From Candidatus Nanosynbacter sp. TM7-074 (GTDB lineage Bacteria; Patescibacteriota; Saccharimonadia; Saccharimonadales; Saccharimonadaceae): a DNA stretch of 64,000 nucleotides. Within the stretch, counting starts at the first letter, position 1. Each line of letters opens with the position of its first letter. The stretch lies in assembly GCF_041006295.1 (NCBI RefSeq), contig NZ_CP158487.1, forward strand, positions 558,001 to 622,000, read 5' to 3'. This document shows, in pieces, positions 25,257 to 34,642 of the stretch. The position numbers and the translations under genes were made by a program. Below the pieces are notes generated by a model, which had not been told where the DNA came from, searched no databases, and saw only the letters and a list, made by a program, of their open reading frames with translations.

Positions 25257-26746
25257 TATTTTGCAAACTCAATTGCTCGCGTTTCGCGAATGACATTAAC
25301 CTTAATCGTGCCAGGATACTGCATGGTCGACTCAATCTTCGTAGCAATGTCTCGCGCTAATTTAATTGCCGATAAATCATCAATTGTTTGCGGCTTAACA
25401 ATCACCCGAACTTCACGTCCAGCCGAAATTGCGTAGGCTTTATCAATTCCTTCAAAGCTAGTCGCCACATTCTCCAAATCACGCATTCGTTCAGCAAAGT
25501 TCTCAGCTGAAACATTACGCGCACCTGGACGCGCCGCCGAAGCTGCATCACAAACCCGCACAATAATCGCTTCTGGCGTAGTTGCCTCGATGTCATCATG
25601 ATGAGCCTCAATTGCATGTACAATTCTCTCGTCCATGCCGTATTTACGCGCCAATTCCGCACCAATATGATGATGCTTGCCCTCAATTTTATGAGTCACT
25701 GCCTTACCAACGTCATGTAATAGTGTAGCAATTTTTGTAATACGCACATCAGCGCCAATTTCCTCAGCAATCATACCAGCAATTTGCGCCATCTCTGTTG
25801 AGTGTTTCAGGACGTTCTGACCAAAGCTAGTACGAAACTTCAGTTCACCAAGCAGTAGCAACATTTCCTTTGGAATACCGACCACGCCAGTCTCGCGCAT
25901 AGCATCTTCACCAGCCTGTCTAACCTCTTTATCAATTTGCTTTTTAGCCTTAGCGACAACTTCCTCAATGCGCGCTGGATGAATGCGCCCGTCCTTCATC
26001 AACATCTCCAAGCTCAAACGAGCCACCTGTCGACGAACTGGATCAAAGCTCGACAGCACTATCATACCCGGTGTATCATCCACTAAAATATCAACACCAG
26101 TTTCACGCTGCAGCGCCTGAATATTGCGACCTTCCTTGCCGATGATTCGACCTTTCATCTCATCATCAGTCAATTTAACCGCAGTAACTGTGCGCTCGGC
26201 TGTTACCTCGCTACTCATCCGCTCCATTGCCGTCACCAAAATCATCTGCGCCCGTTCTTCGGCGTCATCCATTGCATCATGTTGCAATTTTGACACCAAA
26301 CCAGCCAAATCCTGCTTAATATCACGCTCGGTCATCTGCATCAGTTTGTCGGCTGCGTCTTTCTTTTTCAGTCCAGCAATTTTCTCAAGCTTCTCCTGCT
26401 GACGCGTACGGATATCACGAATCTCATTTTTAAGGTTATCAACCTCATCTTCATGGGTACGCAGCTTCTCCGCTCGCCGATCCAGCTCATCCAACTTATT
26501 ATCAAGTGCTCTCTCGCGATCCGCCAAACGATTCTCGGTTTTTTGCCACTCCTTACGGCGCTCATTCTCAATTTTCAGCGCCTCGTCTTTGGCTTTCAAA
26601 ACAATATCGCTAGCCTTCGTCTTGGCATCAGCCAAATCACGCTCAATTTGATTTTTGCCATTAATTTGGCGCGTTCGTTGATATCCTACGAAACCACCAA
26701 CGCCAACACCTGCACCAACAATGGCGGCAATGATCATCTCTATCAT
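25256..26746 (-). CDS. rny: Ribonuclease Y
   Basis: Membrane-anchored endoribonuclease that starts mRNA decay. N-terminal helix MIIAAIVGAGVGVGGFVGY, then a long charged coiled coil (about 30-150), a KH domain (GRIIGKEGRNIQ), and an HD domain with the metal-binding HD in LLHDVGKA and KHHHIGAE. 496 residues, normal. AAAGGA precedes the ATG. The -10 box is about 115 bases upstream, so the mRNA has an unusually long leader for this genome, containing a hairpin. Confidence 0.95.
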   Translation of the reverse strand: MIEMIIAAIVGAGVGVGGFVGYQRTRQINGKNQIERDLADAKTKASDIVLKAKDEALKIENERRKEWQKTENRLADRERALDNKLDELDRRAEKLRTHEDEVDNLKNEIRDIRTRQQEKLEKIAGLKKKDAADKLMQMTERDIKQDLAGLVSKLQHDAMDDAEERAQMILVTAMERMSSEVTAERTVTAVKLTDDEMKGRIIGKEGRNIQALQRETGVDILVDDTPGMIVLSSFDPVRRQVARLSLEMLMKDGRIHPARIEEVVAKAKKQIDKEVRQAGEDAMRETGVVGIPKEMLLLLGELKFRTSFGQNVLKHSTEMAQIAGMIAEEIGADVRITKIATLLHDVGKAVTHKIEGKHHHIGAELARKYGMDERIVHAIEAHHDDIEATTPEAIIVRVCDAASAARPGARNVSAENFAERMRDLENVATSFEGIDKAYAISAGREVRVIVKPQTIDDLSAIKLARDIATKIESTMQYPGTIKVNVIRETRAIEFAK

Positions 26747-26769
26747 ATTATTCCTTTCCGATCAGCCGC

Positions 26770-26870
26770 CCTTGAGTGTTCGTCTCAAGGAAATATATCA
26801 ACAGCCAATCAATTTCAAACTATCTAAATCTGGCGAATCAGAACTTACAAAACGCCGTAATTTAATTATA
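26770..26870 (-). promoter_or_regulatory. rny promoter and 5' leader hairpin
   Basis: TATAAT on the minus strand at 26865-26870. Downstream in the leader is a perfect 7-bp inverted repeat CCTTGAG/CTCAAGG with a 7-base loop (26770-26790), about 23 bases before the rny ATG and not followed by a T run. It may regulate translation or self-cleavage by RNase Y; this is inference. Confidence 0.55.
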
Positions 26871-26899
26871 CACGGTTTTGAAGATTTTGGCACTGAAAA

Positions 26900-27274
26900 T
26901 CATTTTCGCGGCGAGGTAACATGAGCGGCGGCACCATACTCTGGCATGACAATTTTCTCGTTCTCGCCAGCGTACAGTTTTTTAAGCGTCATCTCCCGCC
27001 AGTCTTCGCCCGTTGCACCGACAATAGGTACATTCAGGCTATCCGCCAGCGTATTGGCAACTGTAAGTCCAATCCTTAATCCAGTAAAACTGCCCGGCCC
27101 CTTCATTACGCCGATACCACTGATATCGTGCAAATCACCGGTTTTTTCTTCCAAGAATTTCAATAAGCCGCGCGCCAACGTCCGCCCCGCTTGCCACTCA
27201 AAATCCTGCCGAACCTCATCATCAACCAACGTTAAAAAACAAGTTGCCGTCGAGGTATCTAATAAGATTATCAT
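26900..27274 (-). CDS. tsaB: Short TsaB-like protein (t6A37 tRNA modification)
   Basis: TsaB supports TsaD in adding threonylcarbamoyl to A37 of ANN-reading tRNAs. The ASKHA start MIILLDTSTAT and the helix GPGSFTGLRIGL are clear. It has only 124 residues against about 230 in E. coli: the second lobe is mostly missing, though the end (MPEYGAAAHV) resembles the usual TsaB C-terminus. The ATG at 27274 overlaps the tsaE stop as ATGA. Confidence 0.85.
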   Translation of the reverse strand: MIILLDTSTATCFLTLVDDEVRQDFEWQAGRTLARGLLKFLEEKTGDLHDISGIGVMKGPGSFTGLRIGLTVANTLADSLNVPIVGATGEDWREMTLKKLYAGENEKIVMPEYGAAAHVTSPRK

Positions 27275-27729
27275 GCCAAATTCTCCTTTATCTTCTGCCA
27301 AAGTTCAGTCGACCTTTTACCGCCGGGATGAAATTCTACCAGCCGCTCTTCCTCGCTAGTCGCTGTAATTTTTATCGCCAAACGATCTTCCGGCAAGTCA
27401 CCATCAACTGCACCCGCCCACTCAACGACCACCACCGAATCATTGTCTACAGCTTCGCTAATCTCATCACCCATAATGCCAGCCTCACCCAATCGATAAA
27501 AATCATAGTGTACCAAACGCAGCCCCCTCGGTGAATCATATACTCGAGAAATCGTAAAAGTTGGACTCTGGACAGGCTCATTGATATCTAAAGCCTTAGC
27601 AATCCCCTTTGTCAACGTCGTCTTCCCGGCGCCAATATCACCAACCAATTCCAGCACTTCACCACCAGAAACCGCCTGGCCAATTGCCACACCTAATCGT
27701 TGCATCTTCTCGTCGCTATCAATTTTCAC
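27271..27729 (-). CDS. tsaE: tRNA t6A37 biosynthesis ATPase TsaE
   Basis: 152 residues with P-loop GDIGAGKTTL, the SPTF motif (VQSPTFTI) and HYDFYRL, all diagnostic of TsaE. It drives turnover of the TsaBD complex. The start is GTG, with TATAAT (27736-27741, minus strand) ending six bases before it: a leaderless layout with a GTG start. It is divergent from pilB. Confidence 0.94.
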   Translation of the reverse strand: MKIDSDEKMQRLGVAIGQAVSGGEVLELVGDIGAGKTTLTKGIAKALDINEPVQSPTFTISRVYDSPRGLRLVHYDFYRLGEAGIMGDEISEAVDNDSVVVVEWAGAVDGDLPEDRLAIKITATSEEERLVEFHPGGKRSTELWQKIKENLA

Positions 27730-27789
27730 CCTTCTATTATACTATGCTGGCTTTTTTTTAGCGACGGTAGTACAATAATCATAAGAATT

Positions 27790-29568
27790 ATGCGTATTTC
27801 AGATCAAACAATTGAAAGTATTCTGAAAGAAGGTGGGGTTATTGATGAGTCGCAGCTTGCTGATTTAAAGCTGCTCGCTGAACGATCAAAACAAACGCTA
27901 CAAGAAGCCATTATTGAACAAAAGGTTCTATCCGAAGAGGACCTGACAAAGCTAATTAGTGACTATATCGGCGTACCTTTCGTTAGAATCGAACCAAAAG
28001 ATATTCCCGAAGAAGTATTAAAGCGGATCCCTGAACATATTGCACGCCAGTATAATGTTGTACTCTTCGAAAAAAATGATGATGAGAGTCTATCTCTGGC
28101 CATGGAGGACCCAGACGACGTTCAGGCGCTAAATTTCATCCAAAAAGAAATTGGCTACAATACTAAAGTTTTTCTGGCGACAAGAAGTAATATCTTAGAA
28201 TGCTTAGACAACTATCGAGGAAATATCGATGCTGAGCTAGACGAAGTTATTGCCGTACAAAAAGACGCTTCTGCTGACGATCAAAATATCAGTCAGGACG
28301 ATTTTGCGGAAAACTCACCAATTGCCCAGACTGTTAACCTACTGCTAGAGTACGCCATTAAATCCAATGCTTCTGATATCCATATTGAGCCGCGCGAAGA
28401 TTACGTCCAGGTCCGCTACCGAATTGATGGCGTCCTAAAAGAAGTTAACAAGCTACCACGTAACGTCCACGGGGCCTTGGTCAGTCGCATAAAAATCCTA
28501 TCTAACCTAAAAATCGACGAACGCCGCGTACCCCAAGACGGACGCTTTAAGATAAAACTTTCCTCAAAGCAATATGCCTTTCGCGTTTCAACATTACCAA
28601 TCACCGATGGCGAGAAAGTGGTGATGCGTATTCTGGATGAGTCAAATCAAGCAGTTAAACTTGATCAGCTGGGCTACTGGGGGCTGTCGCTTGCTACCGT
28701 AAAAGACGCCATGGCGCAGCCAAACGGTATGATTTTGGTGACCGGGCCGACTGGCTCAGGAAAGTCGACTTCTCTGTTTAGTGTGTTGTCGGAGCTTAAT
28801 ACGCCAGATGTTAATATTTCGACAATTGAAGACCCGGTTGAATACAAAATCCCTGGCGTCAACCAAACTCAGACCAACGCCAAAGCCGGCATGACCTTTG
28901 CTTCAGGACTGCGCGCATTGCTTCGCCAAGACCCAAACATCATCATGGTTGGAGAAATCCGTGACGGTGAAACTGCCAACCTCGGCGTGCAGGCGGCGCT
29001 GACTGGACACTTGGTGTTCTCAACCCTCCACACCAACAACGCCGCAACTTGTTTGCCACGTTTGCTGGACATGGGAATCGAACCCTTCTTGATCGCTTCG
29101 ACAGTCAAAGCAGTGATTGGTCAGCGATTAGTACGAAGGCTCTGCATGAACTGCCGTCAGGAATATACACCAAACCAAGAAGAATTGAAGTACATAACTG
29201 AGATGTTTAATATCGACACCAAATCAATTAAAAAAATTCACAGCCTAGAGCAGCAGGCTTTTGATGATAAAATTGGTGGCGACACACCAATGGGCTCAAC
29301 CGAGCAAACAATCGCCCGGCTATGGAAGCCAAGCCCTGAAGGCTGTGACGAATGTGGACATAATGGCTTTAAGGGACGTGTTGGTATTTACGAGGTTCTC
29401 GGCATTTCTATCCCTATTCAAAAAATGATTACCGCCAATGCCACCAGTAACGACATCCAGGATCAAGCAATTTCTGAAGGCATGGTAACTATGCAGATGG
29501 ATGGCCTCATTAAATCACTGCGCGGAATCACAACAACCGAAGAAGTATTGAGGGCAACAAGGGAGTAG
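27790..29568 (+). CDS. pilB: Type IV pilus assembly ATPase PilB
   Basis: GspE/PilB hexameric ATPase powering pilus extension. An N-terminal GspE-II domain (to about residue 140) is followed by the ATPase with Walker A GPTGSGKS, Asp box, Walker B IIMVGEIRDGETA and His box GHLVFSTLHTN, and a tetracysteine zinc site (CMNC ... CDEC). The ATG at 27790 (592 residues) is chosen: the domain opens there, and an upstream in-frame ATG at 27700 would overlap the divergent tsaE. TACAAT lies 13 bases before it. It heads the pilBC-pilMNO group. Confidence 0.95.
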   Translation: MRISDQTIESILKEGGVIDESQLADLKLLAERSKQTLQEAIIEQKVLSEEDLTKLISDYIGVPFVRIEPKDIPEEVLKRIPEHIARQYNVVLFEKNDDESLSLAMEDPDDVQALNFIQKEIGYNTKVFLATRSNILECLDNYRGNIDAELDEVIAVQKDASADDQNISQDDFAENSPIAQTVNLLLEYAIKSNASDIHIEPREDYVQVRYRIDGVLKEVNKLPRNVHGALVSRIKILSNLKIDERRVPQDGRFKIKLSSKQYAFRVSTLPITDGEKVVMRILDESNQAVKLDQLGYWGLSLATVKDAMAQPNGMILVTGPTGSGKSTSLFSVLSELNTPDVNISTIEDPVEYKIPGVNQTQTNAKAGMTFASGLRALLRQDPNIIMVGEIRDGETANLGVQAALTGHLVFSTLHTNNAATCLPRLLDMGIEPFLIASTVKAVIGQRLVRRLCMNCRQEYTPNQEELKYITEMFNIDTKSIKKIHSLEQQAFDDKIGGDTPMGSTEQTIARLWKPSPEGCDECGHNGFKGRVGIYEVLGISIPIQKMITANATSNDIQDQAISEGMVTMQMDGLIKSLRGITTTEEVLRATRE

Positions 29569-29572
29569 CGTC

Positions 29573-30799
29573 ATGCCAGTTTTTGAATATTTACTTGTCA
29601 ATAAGAAAAAAGAAACTGTCTCCTCAACAATAGAGGCGGCCGATAAATTATCAGCTATCAACACTTTAAAATCACGCGGGCAATTGATAAAAATCGAAGA
29701 AAAGAGCGCAAAAAAAGCTGGCGGTTTTTCGTTTGGCAAAAAAAAGAAAGGCGCCAAAACCGATGAGCTAGTAATGTTTACACGCCAATTAAGCGCCATG
29801 GTTTCAGCTGGCGTGCCGATTCTTCGTTCGCTAAATTCAATGGCCAAGCACGCTGAGAGCGTCGGCTTCCGAGAGACAATTAACGCTGTTATTAAAGACA
29901 TCGAAGGTGGTATGTCATTTGCTGATGCTCTAGGAAAACATCCAGAAACCTTCAACGACATCTACGTTAATATGGTCGCCGCTGGTGAAACCGGAGGTAT
30001 TCTGGACGACATTTTGAAACGACTAGCCTTGCAACAAGAAAAAAACTCATCCATGAAGAAAAAGATTAAAGGCGCCATGACATACCCAATCGTTCTTTTG
30101 GTGATAACCATCATTGCCTTCTTCATTTTGATGACCTTTATTATTCCAGTCATTGGTAAAACTATTAAAGACATGGGCGGGCCAGATGCTAAGCTGCCAC
30201 TACTCACTGAAATCATGCTCGGTATTAGCGACTTTATGGTATCGTTCTGGTATTTGATTGTCCCAGCATTCATCGGCGGAATTTGGGCACTAATTCGCTA
30301 CATTAAAACCCCAAAGGGACGCGTTAAATTCCACCATATCATCATTAAGGTTCCTGCGGTTGGGGCAATCGTTAGAAAAGTAGCAATTGCAAGGTTCACA
30401 AGAACCTTCTCCGCTCTCATTGGCGCCGGCGTAGCCGTGTTAGAAGCTCTGGACGTCACCTCCCGCGCAGTTGGCAACGTTGTCTACGAAGAATCCTTGA
30501 GGGAAGCCACCAAGCGCGTCCAAAATGGTGAAGTCTTGTCGAGGATTATCGCCGAGAGGGATGATTTATATCCACCAATTGTTGCTCAGATGCTATCTGT
30601 CGGTGAAGAGACTGGACAAACAGACAAAGTGCTTATCAAGGTTGCCGACTTTTACGAAGAAGAAGTTGACACTGCGATTGACGGAGTCAGTTCCATTATC
30701 GAGCCAGTAATGATTGTGGCAATGGGTGGCGTGATTGCTTTGGTGGCAGTCAGTGTGATGGGGCCAATTACCAGCATGGCAGGACAAGTTAAGGGATAG
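29573..30799 (+). CDS. pilC: Type IV pilus inner-membrane platform PilC
   Basis: GspF/PilC family, 408 residues. Two repeated GspF domains (FTRQLSAMVSAGVPIL ... GGMSFADAL, and RFTRTFSALIGAGVAVLEAL) are present with three hydrophobic helices. It couples PilB motion to pilin insertion. It starts four bases after pilB. A terminator-like element is not evident before pilM, which has its own promoter. Confidence 0.95.
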   Translation: MPVFEYLLVNKKKETVSSTIEAADKLSAINTLKSRGQLIKIEEKSAKKAGGFSFGKKKKGAKTDELVMFTRQLSAMVSAGVPILRSLNSMAKHAESVGFRETINAVIKDIEGGMSFADALGKHPETFNDIYVNMVAAGETGGILDDILKRLALQQEKNSSMKKKIKGAMTYPIVLLVITIIAFFILMTFIIPVIGKTIKDMGGPDAKLPLLTEIMLGISDFMVSFWYLIVPAFIGGIWALIRYIKTPKGRVKFHHIIIKVPAVGAIVRKVAIARFTRTFSALIGAGVAVLEALDVTSRAVGNVVYEESLREATKRVQNGEVLSRIIAERDDLYPPIVAQMLSVGEETGQTDKVLIKVADFYEEEVDTAIDGVSSIIEPVMIVAMGGVIALVAVSVMGPITSMAGQVKG

Positions 30800-30851
30800 T
30801 TTTTCAAAAAAGCTTATGCTATAATACCGGTATATAGGTGGGAAGAAGAAA

Positions 30852-31904
30852 GTGTCGAGTATATTTTATAGAAAAAAACCAATAATCGGCTTAGATATCA
30901 GTAGAACGAGCATTAAAATTATGTCAATTGACAAAACTCGTATGCTGGTTCATGGTTATGGCTCAATTAACCTTGACTCCCAACAAAATGATGGCAATTC
31001 TAATGATAACGTTGAATACCTAGCTCAAAACATAAAAGAGCTATTAAAGAATAACATTGTTGGACAGATTGACAGTAATCGCGTAGCTATTGGTATTCCA
31101 ACCAGCCGAACATTTTCGCGGACATTCACCCTGCCCATGAAAGAAGAAGCTAATATAATTAGTGCGGTAAATCTGGAGGTTGAACAGTATATTCCAGCTC
31201 CACTTGATTCACTTTATGTAGATTACAGAATTATCAATCGCTCAAAAGATGAGCTTAGCGTGCTAATGTGTGCCGCTCCAAAAAAGATGATTGACAACAT
31301 GTTGGATGCTGCGCAGCGATGTGGACTAGAGGTTGCAGCTATCGAGCCAAATGTTAATGCAATATCAAGACTCTTAAAGAAAACCGAAGAAGGCATGCTA
31401 CCAACAGTTATCGTTGATATCGGTACATCAGCTACCGACATAGCTATCTTAGACTCTGATATCCGCGTGACTGGAGGGTCTAACGTGGGTGGCTATACGC
31501 TGACCCTGAACCTGGCTAAGAAAATGAATGTTCCAATTGAAACAGCTCACCAATTCAAAGTCCTAAACGGACTCAATCCTGGACCAAGGCAAGCTCGCAT
31601 TACCGGAGCTCTGCAGCCAAGTCTACACAAAATGACCAACGAGATTAAACGCGTTATGCGATACTACACTGACCGATTCCCGGATGAGAGAAAAATTGAG
31701 CAAATCCTTATCGTTGGTGGAGGCGGAAATGTGCCAGGAATTGGAGAATTTTTCACCAATGAACTATTAATGCCAGCCCGCGTAGCCAGTCCATGGCAGT
31801 TATTAAATTTCGGTAATCTCGAACAGCCAGCCAAACAATTGAGATCCCAGCTTTCGCCCGTCGCAGGACTAGCGCTTATTCGACAGGAGGATATCTATGA
31901 TTAA
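30852..31904 (+). CDS. pilM: Type IV pilus assembly protein PilM
   Basis: Actin-like (FtsA-type) cytoplasmic protein, 350 aa, with GLDISRTSIK phosphate loop, VDIGTSATD and LIVGGGGNVPG. It binds the PilN N-terminus. The start codon is GTG behind a purine-rich GGTGGGAAGAAG; TATAAT is at 30820-30825, 26 bases upstream, so this operon has a leadered mRNA. It overlaps pilN by eight bases. Confidence 0.93.
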   Translation: MSSIFYRKKPIIGLDISRTSIKIMSIDKTRMLVHGYGSINLDSQQNDGNSNDNVEYLAQNIKELLKNNIVGQIDSNRVAIGIPTSRTFSRTFTLPMKEEANIISAVNLEVEQYIPAPLDSLYVDYRIINRSKDELSVLMCAAPKKMIDNMLDAAQRCGLEVAAIEPNVNAISRLLKKTEEGMLPTVIVDIGTSATDIAILDSDIRVTGGSNVGGYTLTLNLAKKMNVPIETAHQFKVLNGLNPGPRQARITGALQPSLHKMTNEIKRVMRYYTDRFPDERKIEQILIVGGGGNVPGIGEFFTNELLMPARVASPWQLLNFGNLEQPAKQLRSQLSPVAGLALIRQEDIYD

Positions 31905-32466
31905 TCTTCTGCCTCCTCAAGAAAAAAAGCAGATCAGAGCCGGACGGGTCAATATAATACTAAGGCGATATTGCATAATATCATTGGTATTTGCCGGCTT
32001 GTTATTCTTAACAATTGGCGGATTTTATCTATTCCTAGAAAATAGTAAAACAGCAGCCCAAAACAATATTAACGAAGGAAACGCCAAACTAGCTCAACAC
32101 CAATCAACTCAAAAAGACGTTGATGGATTTATAAAAGACCTAGCTGATGCTAAGGCTATTATTGGCAGCGAGGCTCACTACTCATCAATTATTCCTAAAA
32201 TTGCCCAACACATTCCGTCTGGTATAGTTTTAGAATCATTAACCCTGGACACTTCCGCCCTAGATAAACCAATGTCATTAATCGCACTTGGAAAAACTAA
32301 AGACGACTCTATTCGGTTAAAAACAAATCTAGAGAAATCAGAAATTTTTAAAGATGTCCACCTAGAAAGCATAGTATATAGCGACGGAAAAGCAGAAAAG
32401 TCCTCAGACTACCCCGTCGTAATAACTATTAGTGTTACGCCGAAGCCGGAGGTTTTAAAGCAATGA
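31897..32466 (+). CDS. pilN: Type IV pilus assembly protein PilN
   Basis: 189 residues. It opens with MINLLPPQEKK, the PilM-binding INLLP motif, then one transmembrane helix (about 30-50) and a coiled-coil/ferredoxin-like extracytoplasmic domain. GGAGG precedes the ATG inside pilM. It pairs with PilO, whose gene overlaps by four bases. Confidence 0.9.
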   Translation: MINLLPPQEKKQIRAGRVNIILRRYCIISLVFAGLLFLTIGGFYLFLENSKTAAQNNINEGNAKLAQHQSTQKDVDGFIKDLADAKAIIGSEAHYSSIIPKIAQHIPSGIVLESLTLDTSALDKPMSLIALGKTKDDSIRLKTNLEKSEIFKDVHLESIVYSDGKAEKSSDYPVVITISVTPKPEVLKQ

Positions 32467-33056
32467 AAAAAGTATTAAATGCCAGCATCATGCGCATTAT
32501 TATGACATTACTGCTCATTGTTATTCTGGCCGCAATGATTGGCGCTGTAACTTTTGCCTACTCATTCCTCAGTAAAGCATCAGAAGATGTCGGAAAAATG
32601 CAAAACGAAGCAGTAGCTATTGACTCGAAAATACAGAATCTGCTTGTCCTAAAAGATCAGCTCGACAAAAACTCTGACATTGCTAAAAAAGCTAAAAATA
32701 TAGTTTCTGAGTCAAAGATGTACCAATATCAAAATCAAATTGTACAAGATTTATCAACCTATGCCGACCGTGCAGGCATTCCAATTCGCTCGTTTACTTT
32801 CCAGAGCGATTCAAAAAATTCAGCCCAATCTCCAGCCGCAAAAAAGAAAACAAATACTGGACCAGCTGGCATTAAAAGCACCTTTGTATCTATTCAGCTA
32901 GGTGAAAAAATTGACTATGTACGTTTTCTGCATTTCCTTAATTTGATTGAGAAAAACGTTACTCGTATGCAGCTATCAGGCGTTGCGATTTCCAGAGCGC
33001 CAGACAGTCGCGAGGTATCAGTCCAAGAATTTGAAGTAAAGGTGTATACAAGATGA
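32463..33056 (+). CDS. pilO: Type IV pilus assembly protein PilO
   Basis: 197 residues: one N-terminal membrane helix (about 10-37), a coiled coil rich in Lys/Asp, and a small C-terminal domain with a Ser/Ala/Pro/Lys linker around 120-140. Position after pilN and this architecture identify PilO. The start overlaps pilN (ATGA). Confidence 0.83.
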   Translation: MKKVLNASIMRIIMTLLLIVILAAMIGAVTFAYSFLSKASEDVGKMQNEAVAIDSKIQNLLVLKDQLDKNSDIAKKAKNIVSESKMYQYQNQIVQDLSTYADRAGIPIRSFTFQSDSKNSAQSPAAKKKTNTGPAGIKSTFVSIQLGEKIDYVRFLHFLNLIEKNVTRMQLSGVAISRAPDSREVSVQEFEVKVYTR

Positions 33057-33337
33057 AACCATCGATATCAGAACAGCTTGAACCAATTATAAAGCCTCTA
33101 TCAAAGTTTCTGTGGCGATTCCATGTTATGATCTACAGCATAGCCGTCATCGGAGGACTGTCAATTGCTATATTTCTCTTAAGCAGTCTCCTTTCAATAT
33201 CTAGTGAGCCAGTCCCAGCTTCATCAGCGACATTTGATAAAAAAACCATGAAGATAATAAAGGATTTTCGCACTTCAACTTCCGGCAATGATCCACTGAC
33301 TTTGCCCGCCGGACGATCTAATCCATTTGCTGAATAA
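33053..33337 (+). CDS. Small single-pass membrane protein at the pilP position
   Basis: 94 residues: a cytoplasmic start, one hydrophobic helix at about 25-50, then a short soluble tail ending LPAGRSNPFAE. It overlaps pilO by four bases (ATGA) and is the last gene of the pilMNO operon. It takes the place of the PilP lipoprotein of Gram-negative systems but has no lipobox and no similarity I recognise. It probably joins the PilMNO platform. Confidence 0.72.
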   Translation: MKPSISEQLEPIIKPLSKFLWRFHVMIYSIAVIGGLSIAIFLLSSLLSISSEPVPASSATFDKKTMKIIKDFRTSTSGNDPLTLPAGRSNPFAE

Positions 33338-33361
33338 AATATAACCATATATACTAAGATT

Positions 33362-33949
33362 ATGCTTATTTCTGCGGACCGCTTTCTCAACACTCCTGTC
33401 ATGAGCCTACAGACTGGCTCGGAATTAGCGCGAACTTCACGAGAAATTATCAATCCAAAGAACTTATCTGTAATTGCCTATGAGCTTGAGGGTAGTCTTT
33501 TAGATCAATATCCCAGCCTACTTCGCGTTAATGATATCAGAGAAATTGGACCACTAGGCATGATTATTGACTCAGCCGATGAAATTATTGGCGTTGATGA
33601 TGTTATTGCCATAAAAGAAATTTACGATATAGATTTTAAACTAAAAGACAAATTAGTTACCGACGAGAAAAACCATAAAATCGGAAAAGTCATTGGCTAC
33701 ACCTTAGCCGCTGGTAATTTTATTATCCAACAATTGCGGGTCCGTCGACCACTATTAAAAAGTTTTGGCGATACGGAATTGCTTATTCACCGCTCGCAGA
33801 TCGTTAAAGTAACTGACGATAGGATTATTGTAAAATCAGCAACAATATCACACATAGCTGAAAAAACACCCGCTCCAAACATAAACTCTTACGACAATCC
33901 TTTTCGCAAGCAGCCTCGTCCGCAACCAGAATCTACAAAAGTTGATTAA
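33362..33949 (+). CDS. PRC-barrel domain protein
   Basis: 195 residues with two PRC-barrel-like units: residues 1-75 (with LISADRFLNTPVMS) and about 80-165 (DKLVTDEKNHKIGKVIGY). The tail is proline-rich and probably disordered. PRC barrels occur in RimM and in photosynthetic reaction centres and usually mediate protein or RNA contacts. TATACT (33350-33355) ends six bases before the ATG, so it is transcribed separately from the pilus operon. Role unknown. Confidence 0.78.
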   Translation: MLISADRFLNTPVMSLQTGSELARTSREIINPKNLSVIAYELEGSLLDQYPSLLRVNDIREIGPLGMIIDSADEIIGVDDVIAIKEIYDIDFKLKDKLVTDEKNHKIGKVIGYTLAAGNFIIQQLRVRRPLLKSFGDTELLIHRSQIVKVTDDRIIVKSATISHIAEKTPAPNINSYDNPFRKQPRPQPESTKVD

Positions 33950-34599
33950 TCTTTTGGGTTTTCAAGAGCCTTCTTAATGTCGTCGTAAGAAAAACCCTGT
34001 CTAGCCAAATATTGCATTAACTTCTGCTGGTCGCTATATCGATAACGTTTTTTAGCAATAATCTTCTGCAATTCCTCATCATCAGAGCGAATATTCTCTT
34101 TAACTAACGACTCAATTGTCGTATTATCAATTCCCTTTTGCGCCAGTTCCAATTTCAAACGACGAATACTGGCGCCTTTTTTTATAAATCGCTGCTCAAA
34201 CCAAAATCGAGCAAATTTTTCATCGTCCAAATATTTTTTCTCAATAAGACGGTCCAAGACGCGCTCGGTAATCTCCAGCTTTATTCCAGGACGCTCAATA
34301 ATTTTTCCAGTTTTCACTGAACGTCGACGAGTGGCTAGCGTTTTCCGACGCAGGTAATCGCGCACTTCTTTGATGGCTCGCGGACGCATTAAGCAGTATT
34401 CTATAGACCTAGCATACAACTTGCCAAACTGGCTATCGTCTTCTAGCTTCGAAATTTCCTCTTCCGTATATTCGCGACCAATCTTAATGCCTAGCTCGCC
34501 GACCTGAAATACGTCCAAGCTAAAACGATATTTACCGTCAATGCTTACATTGACACGATTTTTATCACGAGCCTGAAGAGAAATATCGGTGATTTTCAT
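33946..34599 (-). CDS. recX: Regulatory protein RecX
   Basis: 217 residues made of RecX three-helix repeats (RSIEYCLMRPRAIKEVRDYL, KKYLDDEKFARFWFEQR, KGASIRRLKLELAQKG). RecX limits RecA filament extension; recA lies just upstream on the same strand, with one gene between. TATAAT (34606-34611, minus strand) ends six bases before the ATG. It overlaps the convergent PRC-barrel gene by four bases. Confidence 0.92.
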   Translation of the reverse strand: MKITDISLQARDKNRVNVSIDGKYRFSLDVFQVGELGIKIGREYTEEEISKLEDDSQFGKLYARSIEYCLMRPRAIKEVRDYLRRKTLATRRRSVKTGKIIERPGIKLEITERVLDRLIEKKYLDDEKFARFWFEQRFIKKGASIRRLKLELAQKGIDNTTIESLVKENIRSDDEELQKIIAKKRYRYSDQQKLMQYLARQGFSYDDIKKALENPKD

Positions 34600-34642
34600 A
34601 AAACTATTATAGCGCTAAAACTATACGCTAGCTACTGGTGGA

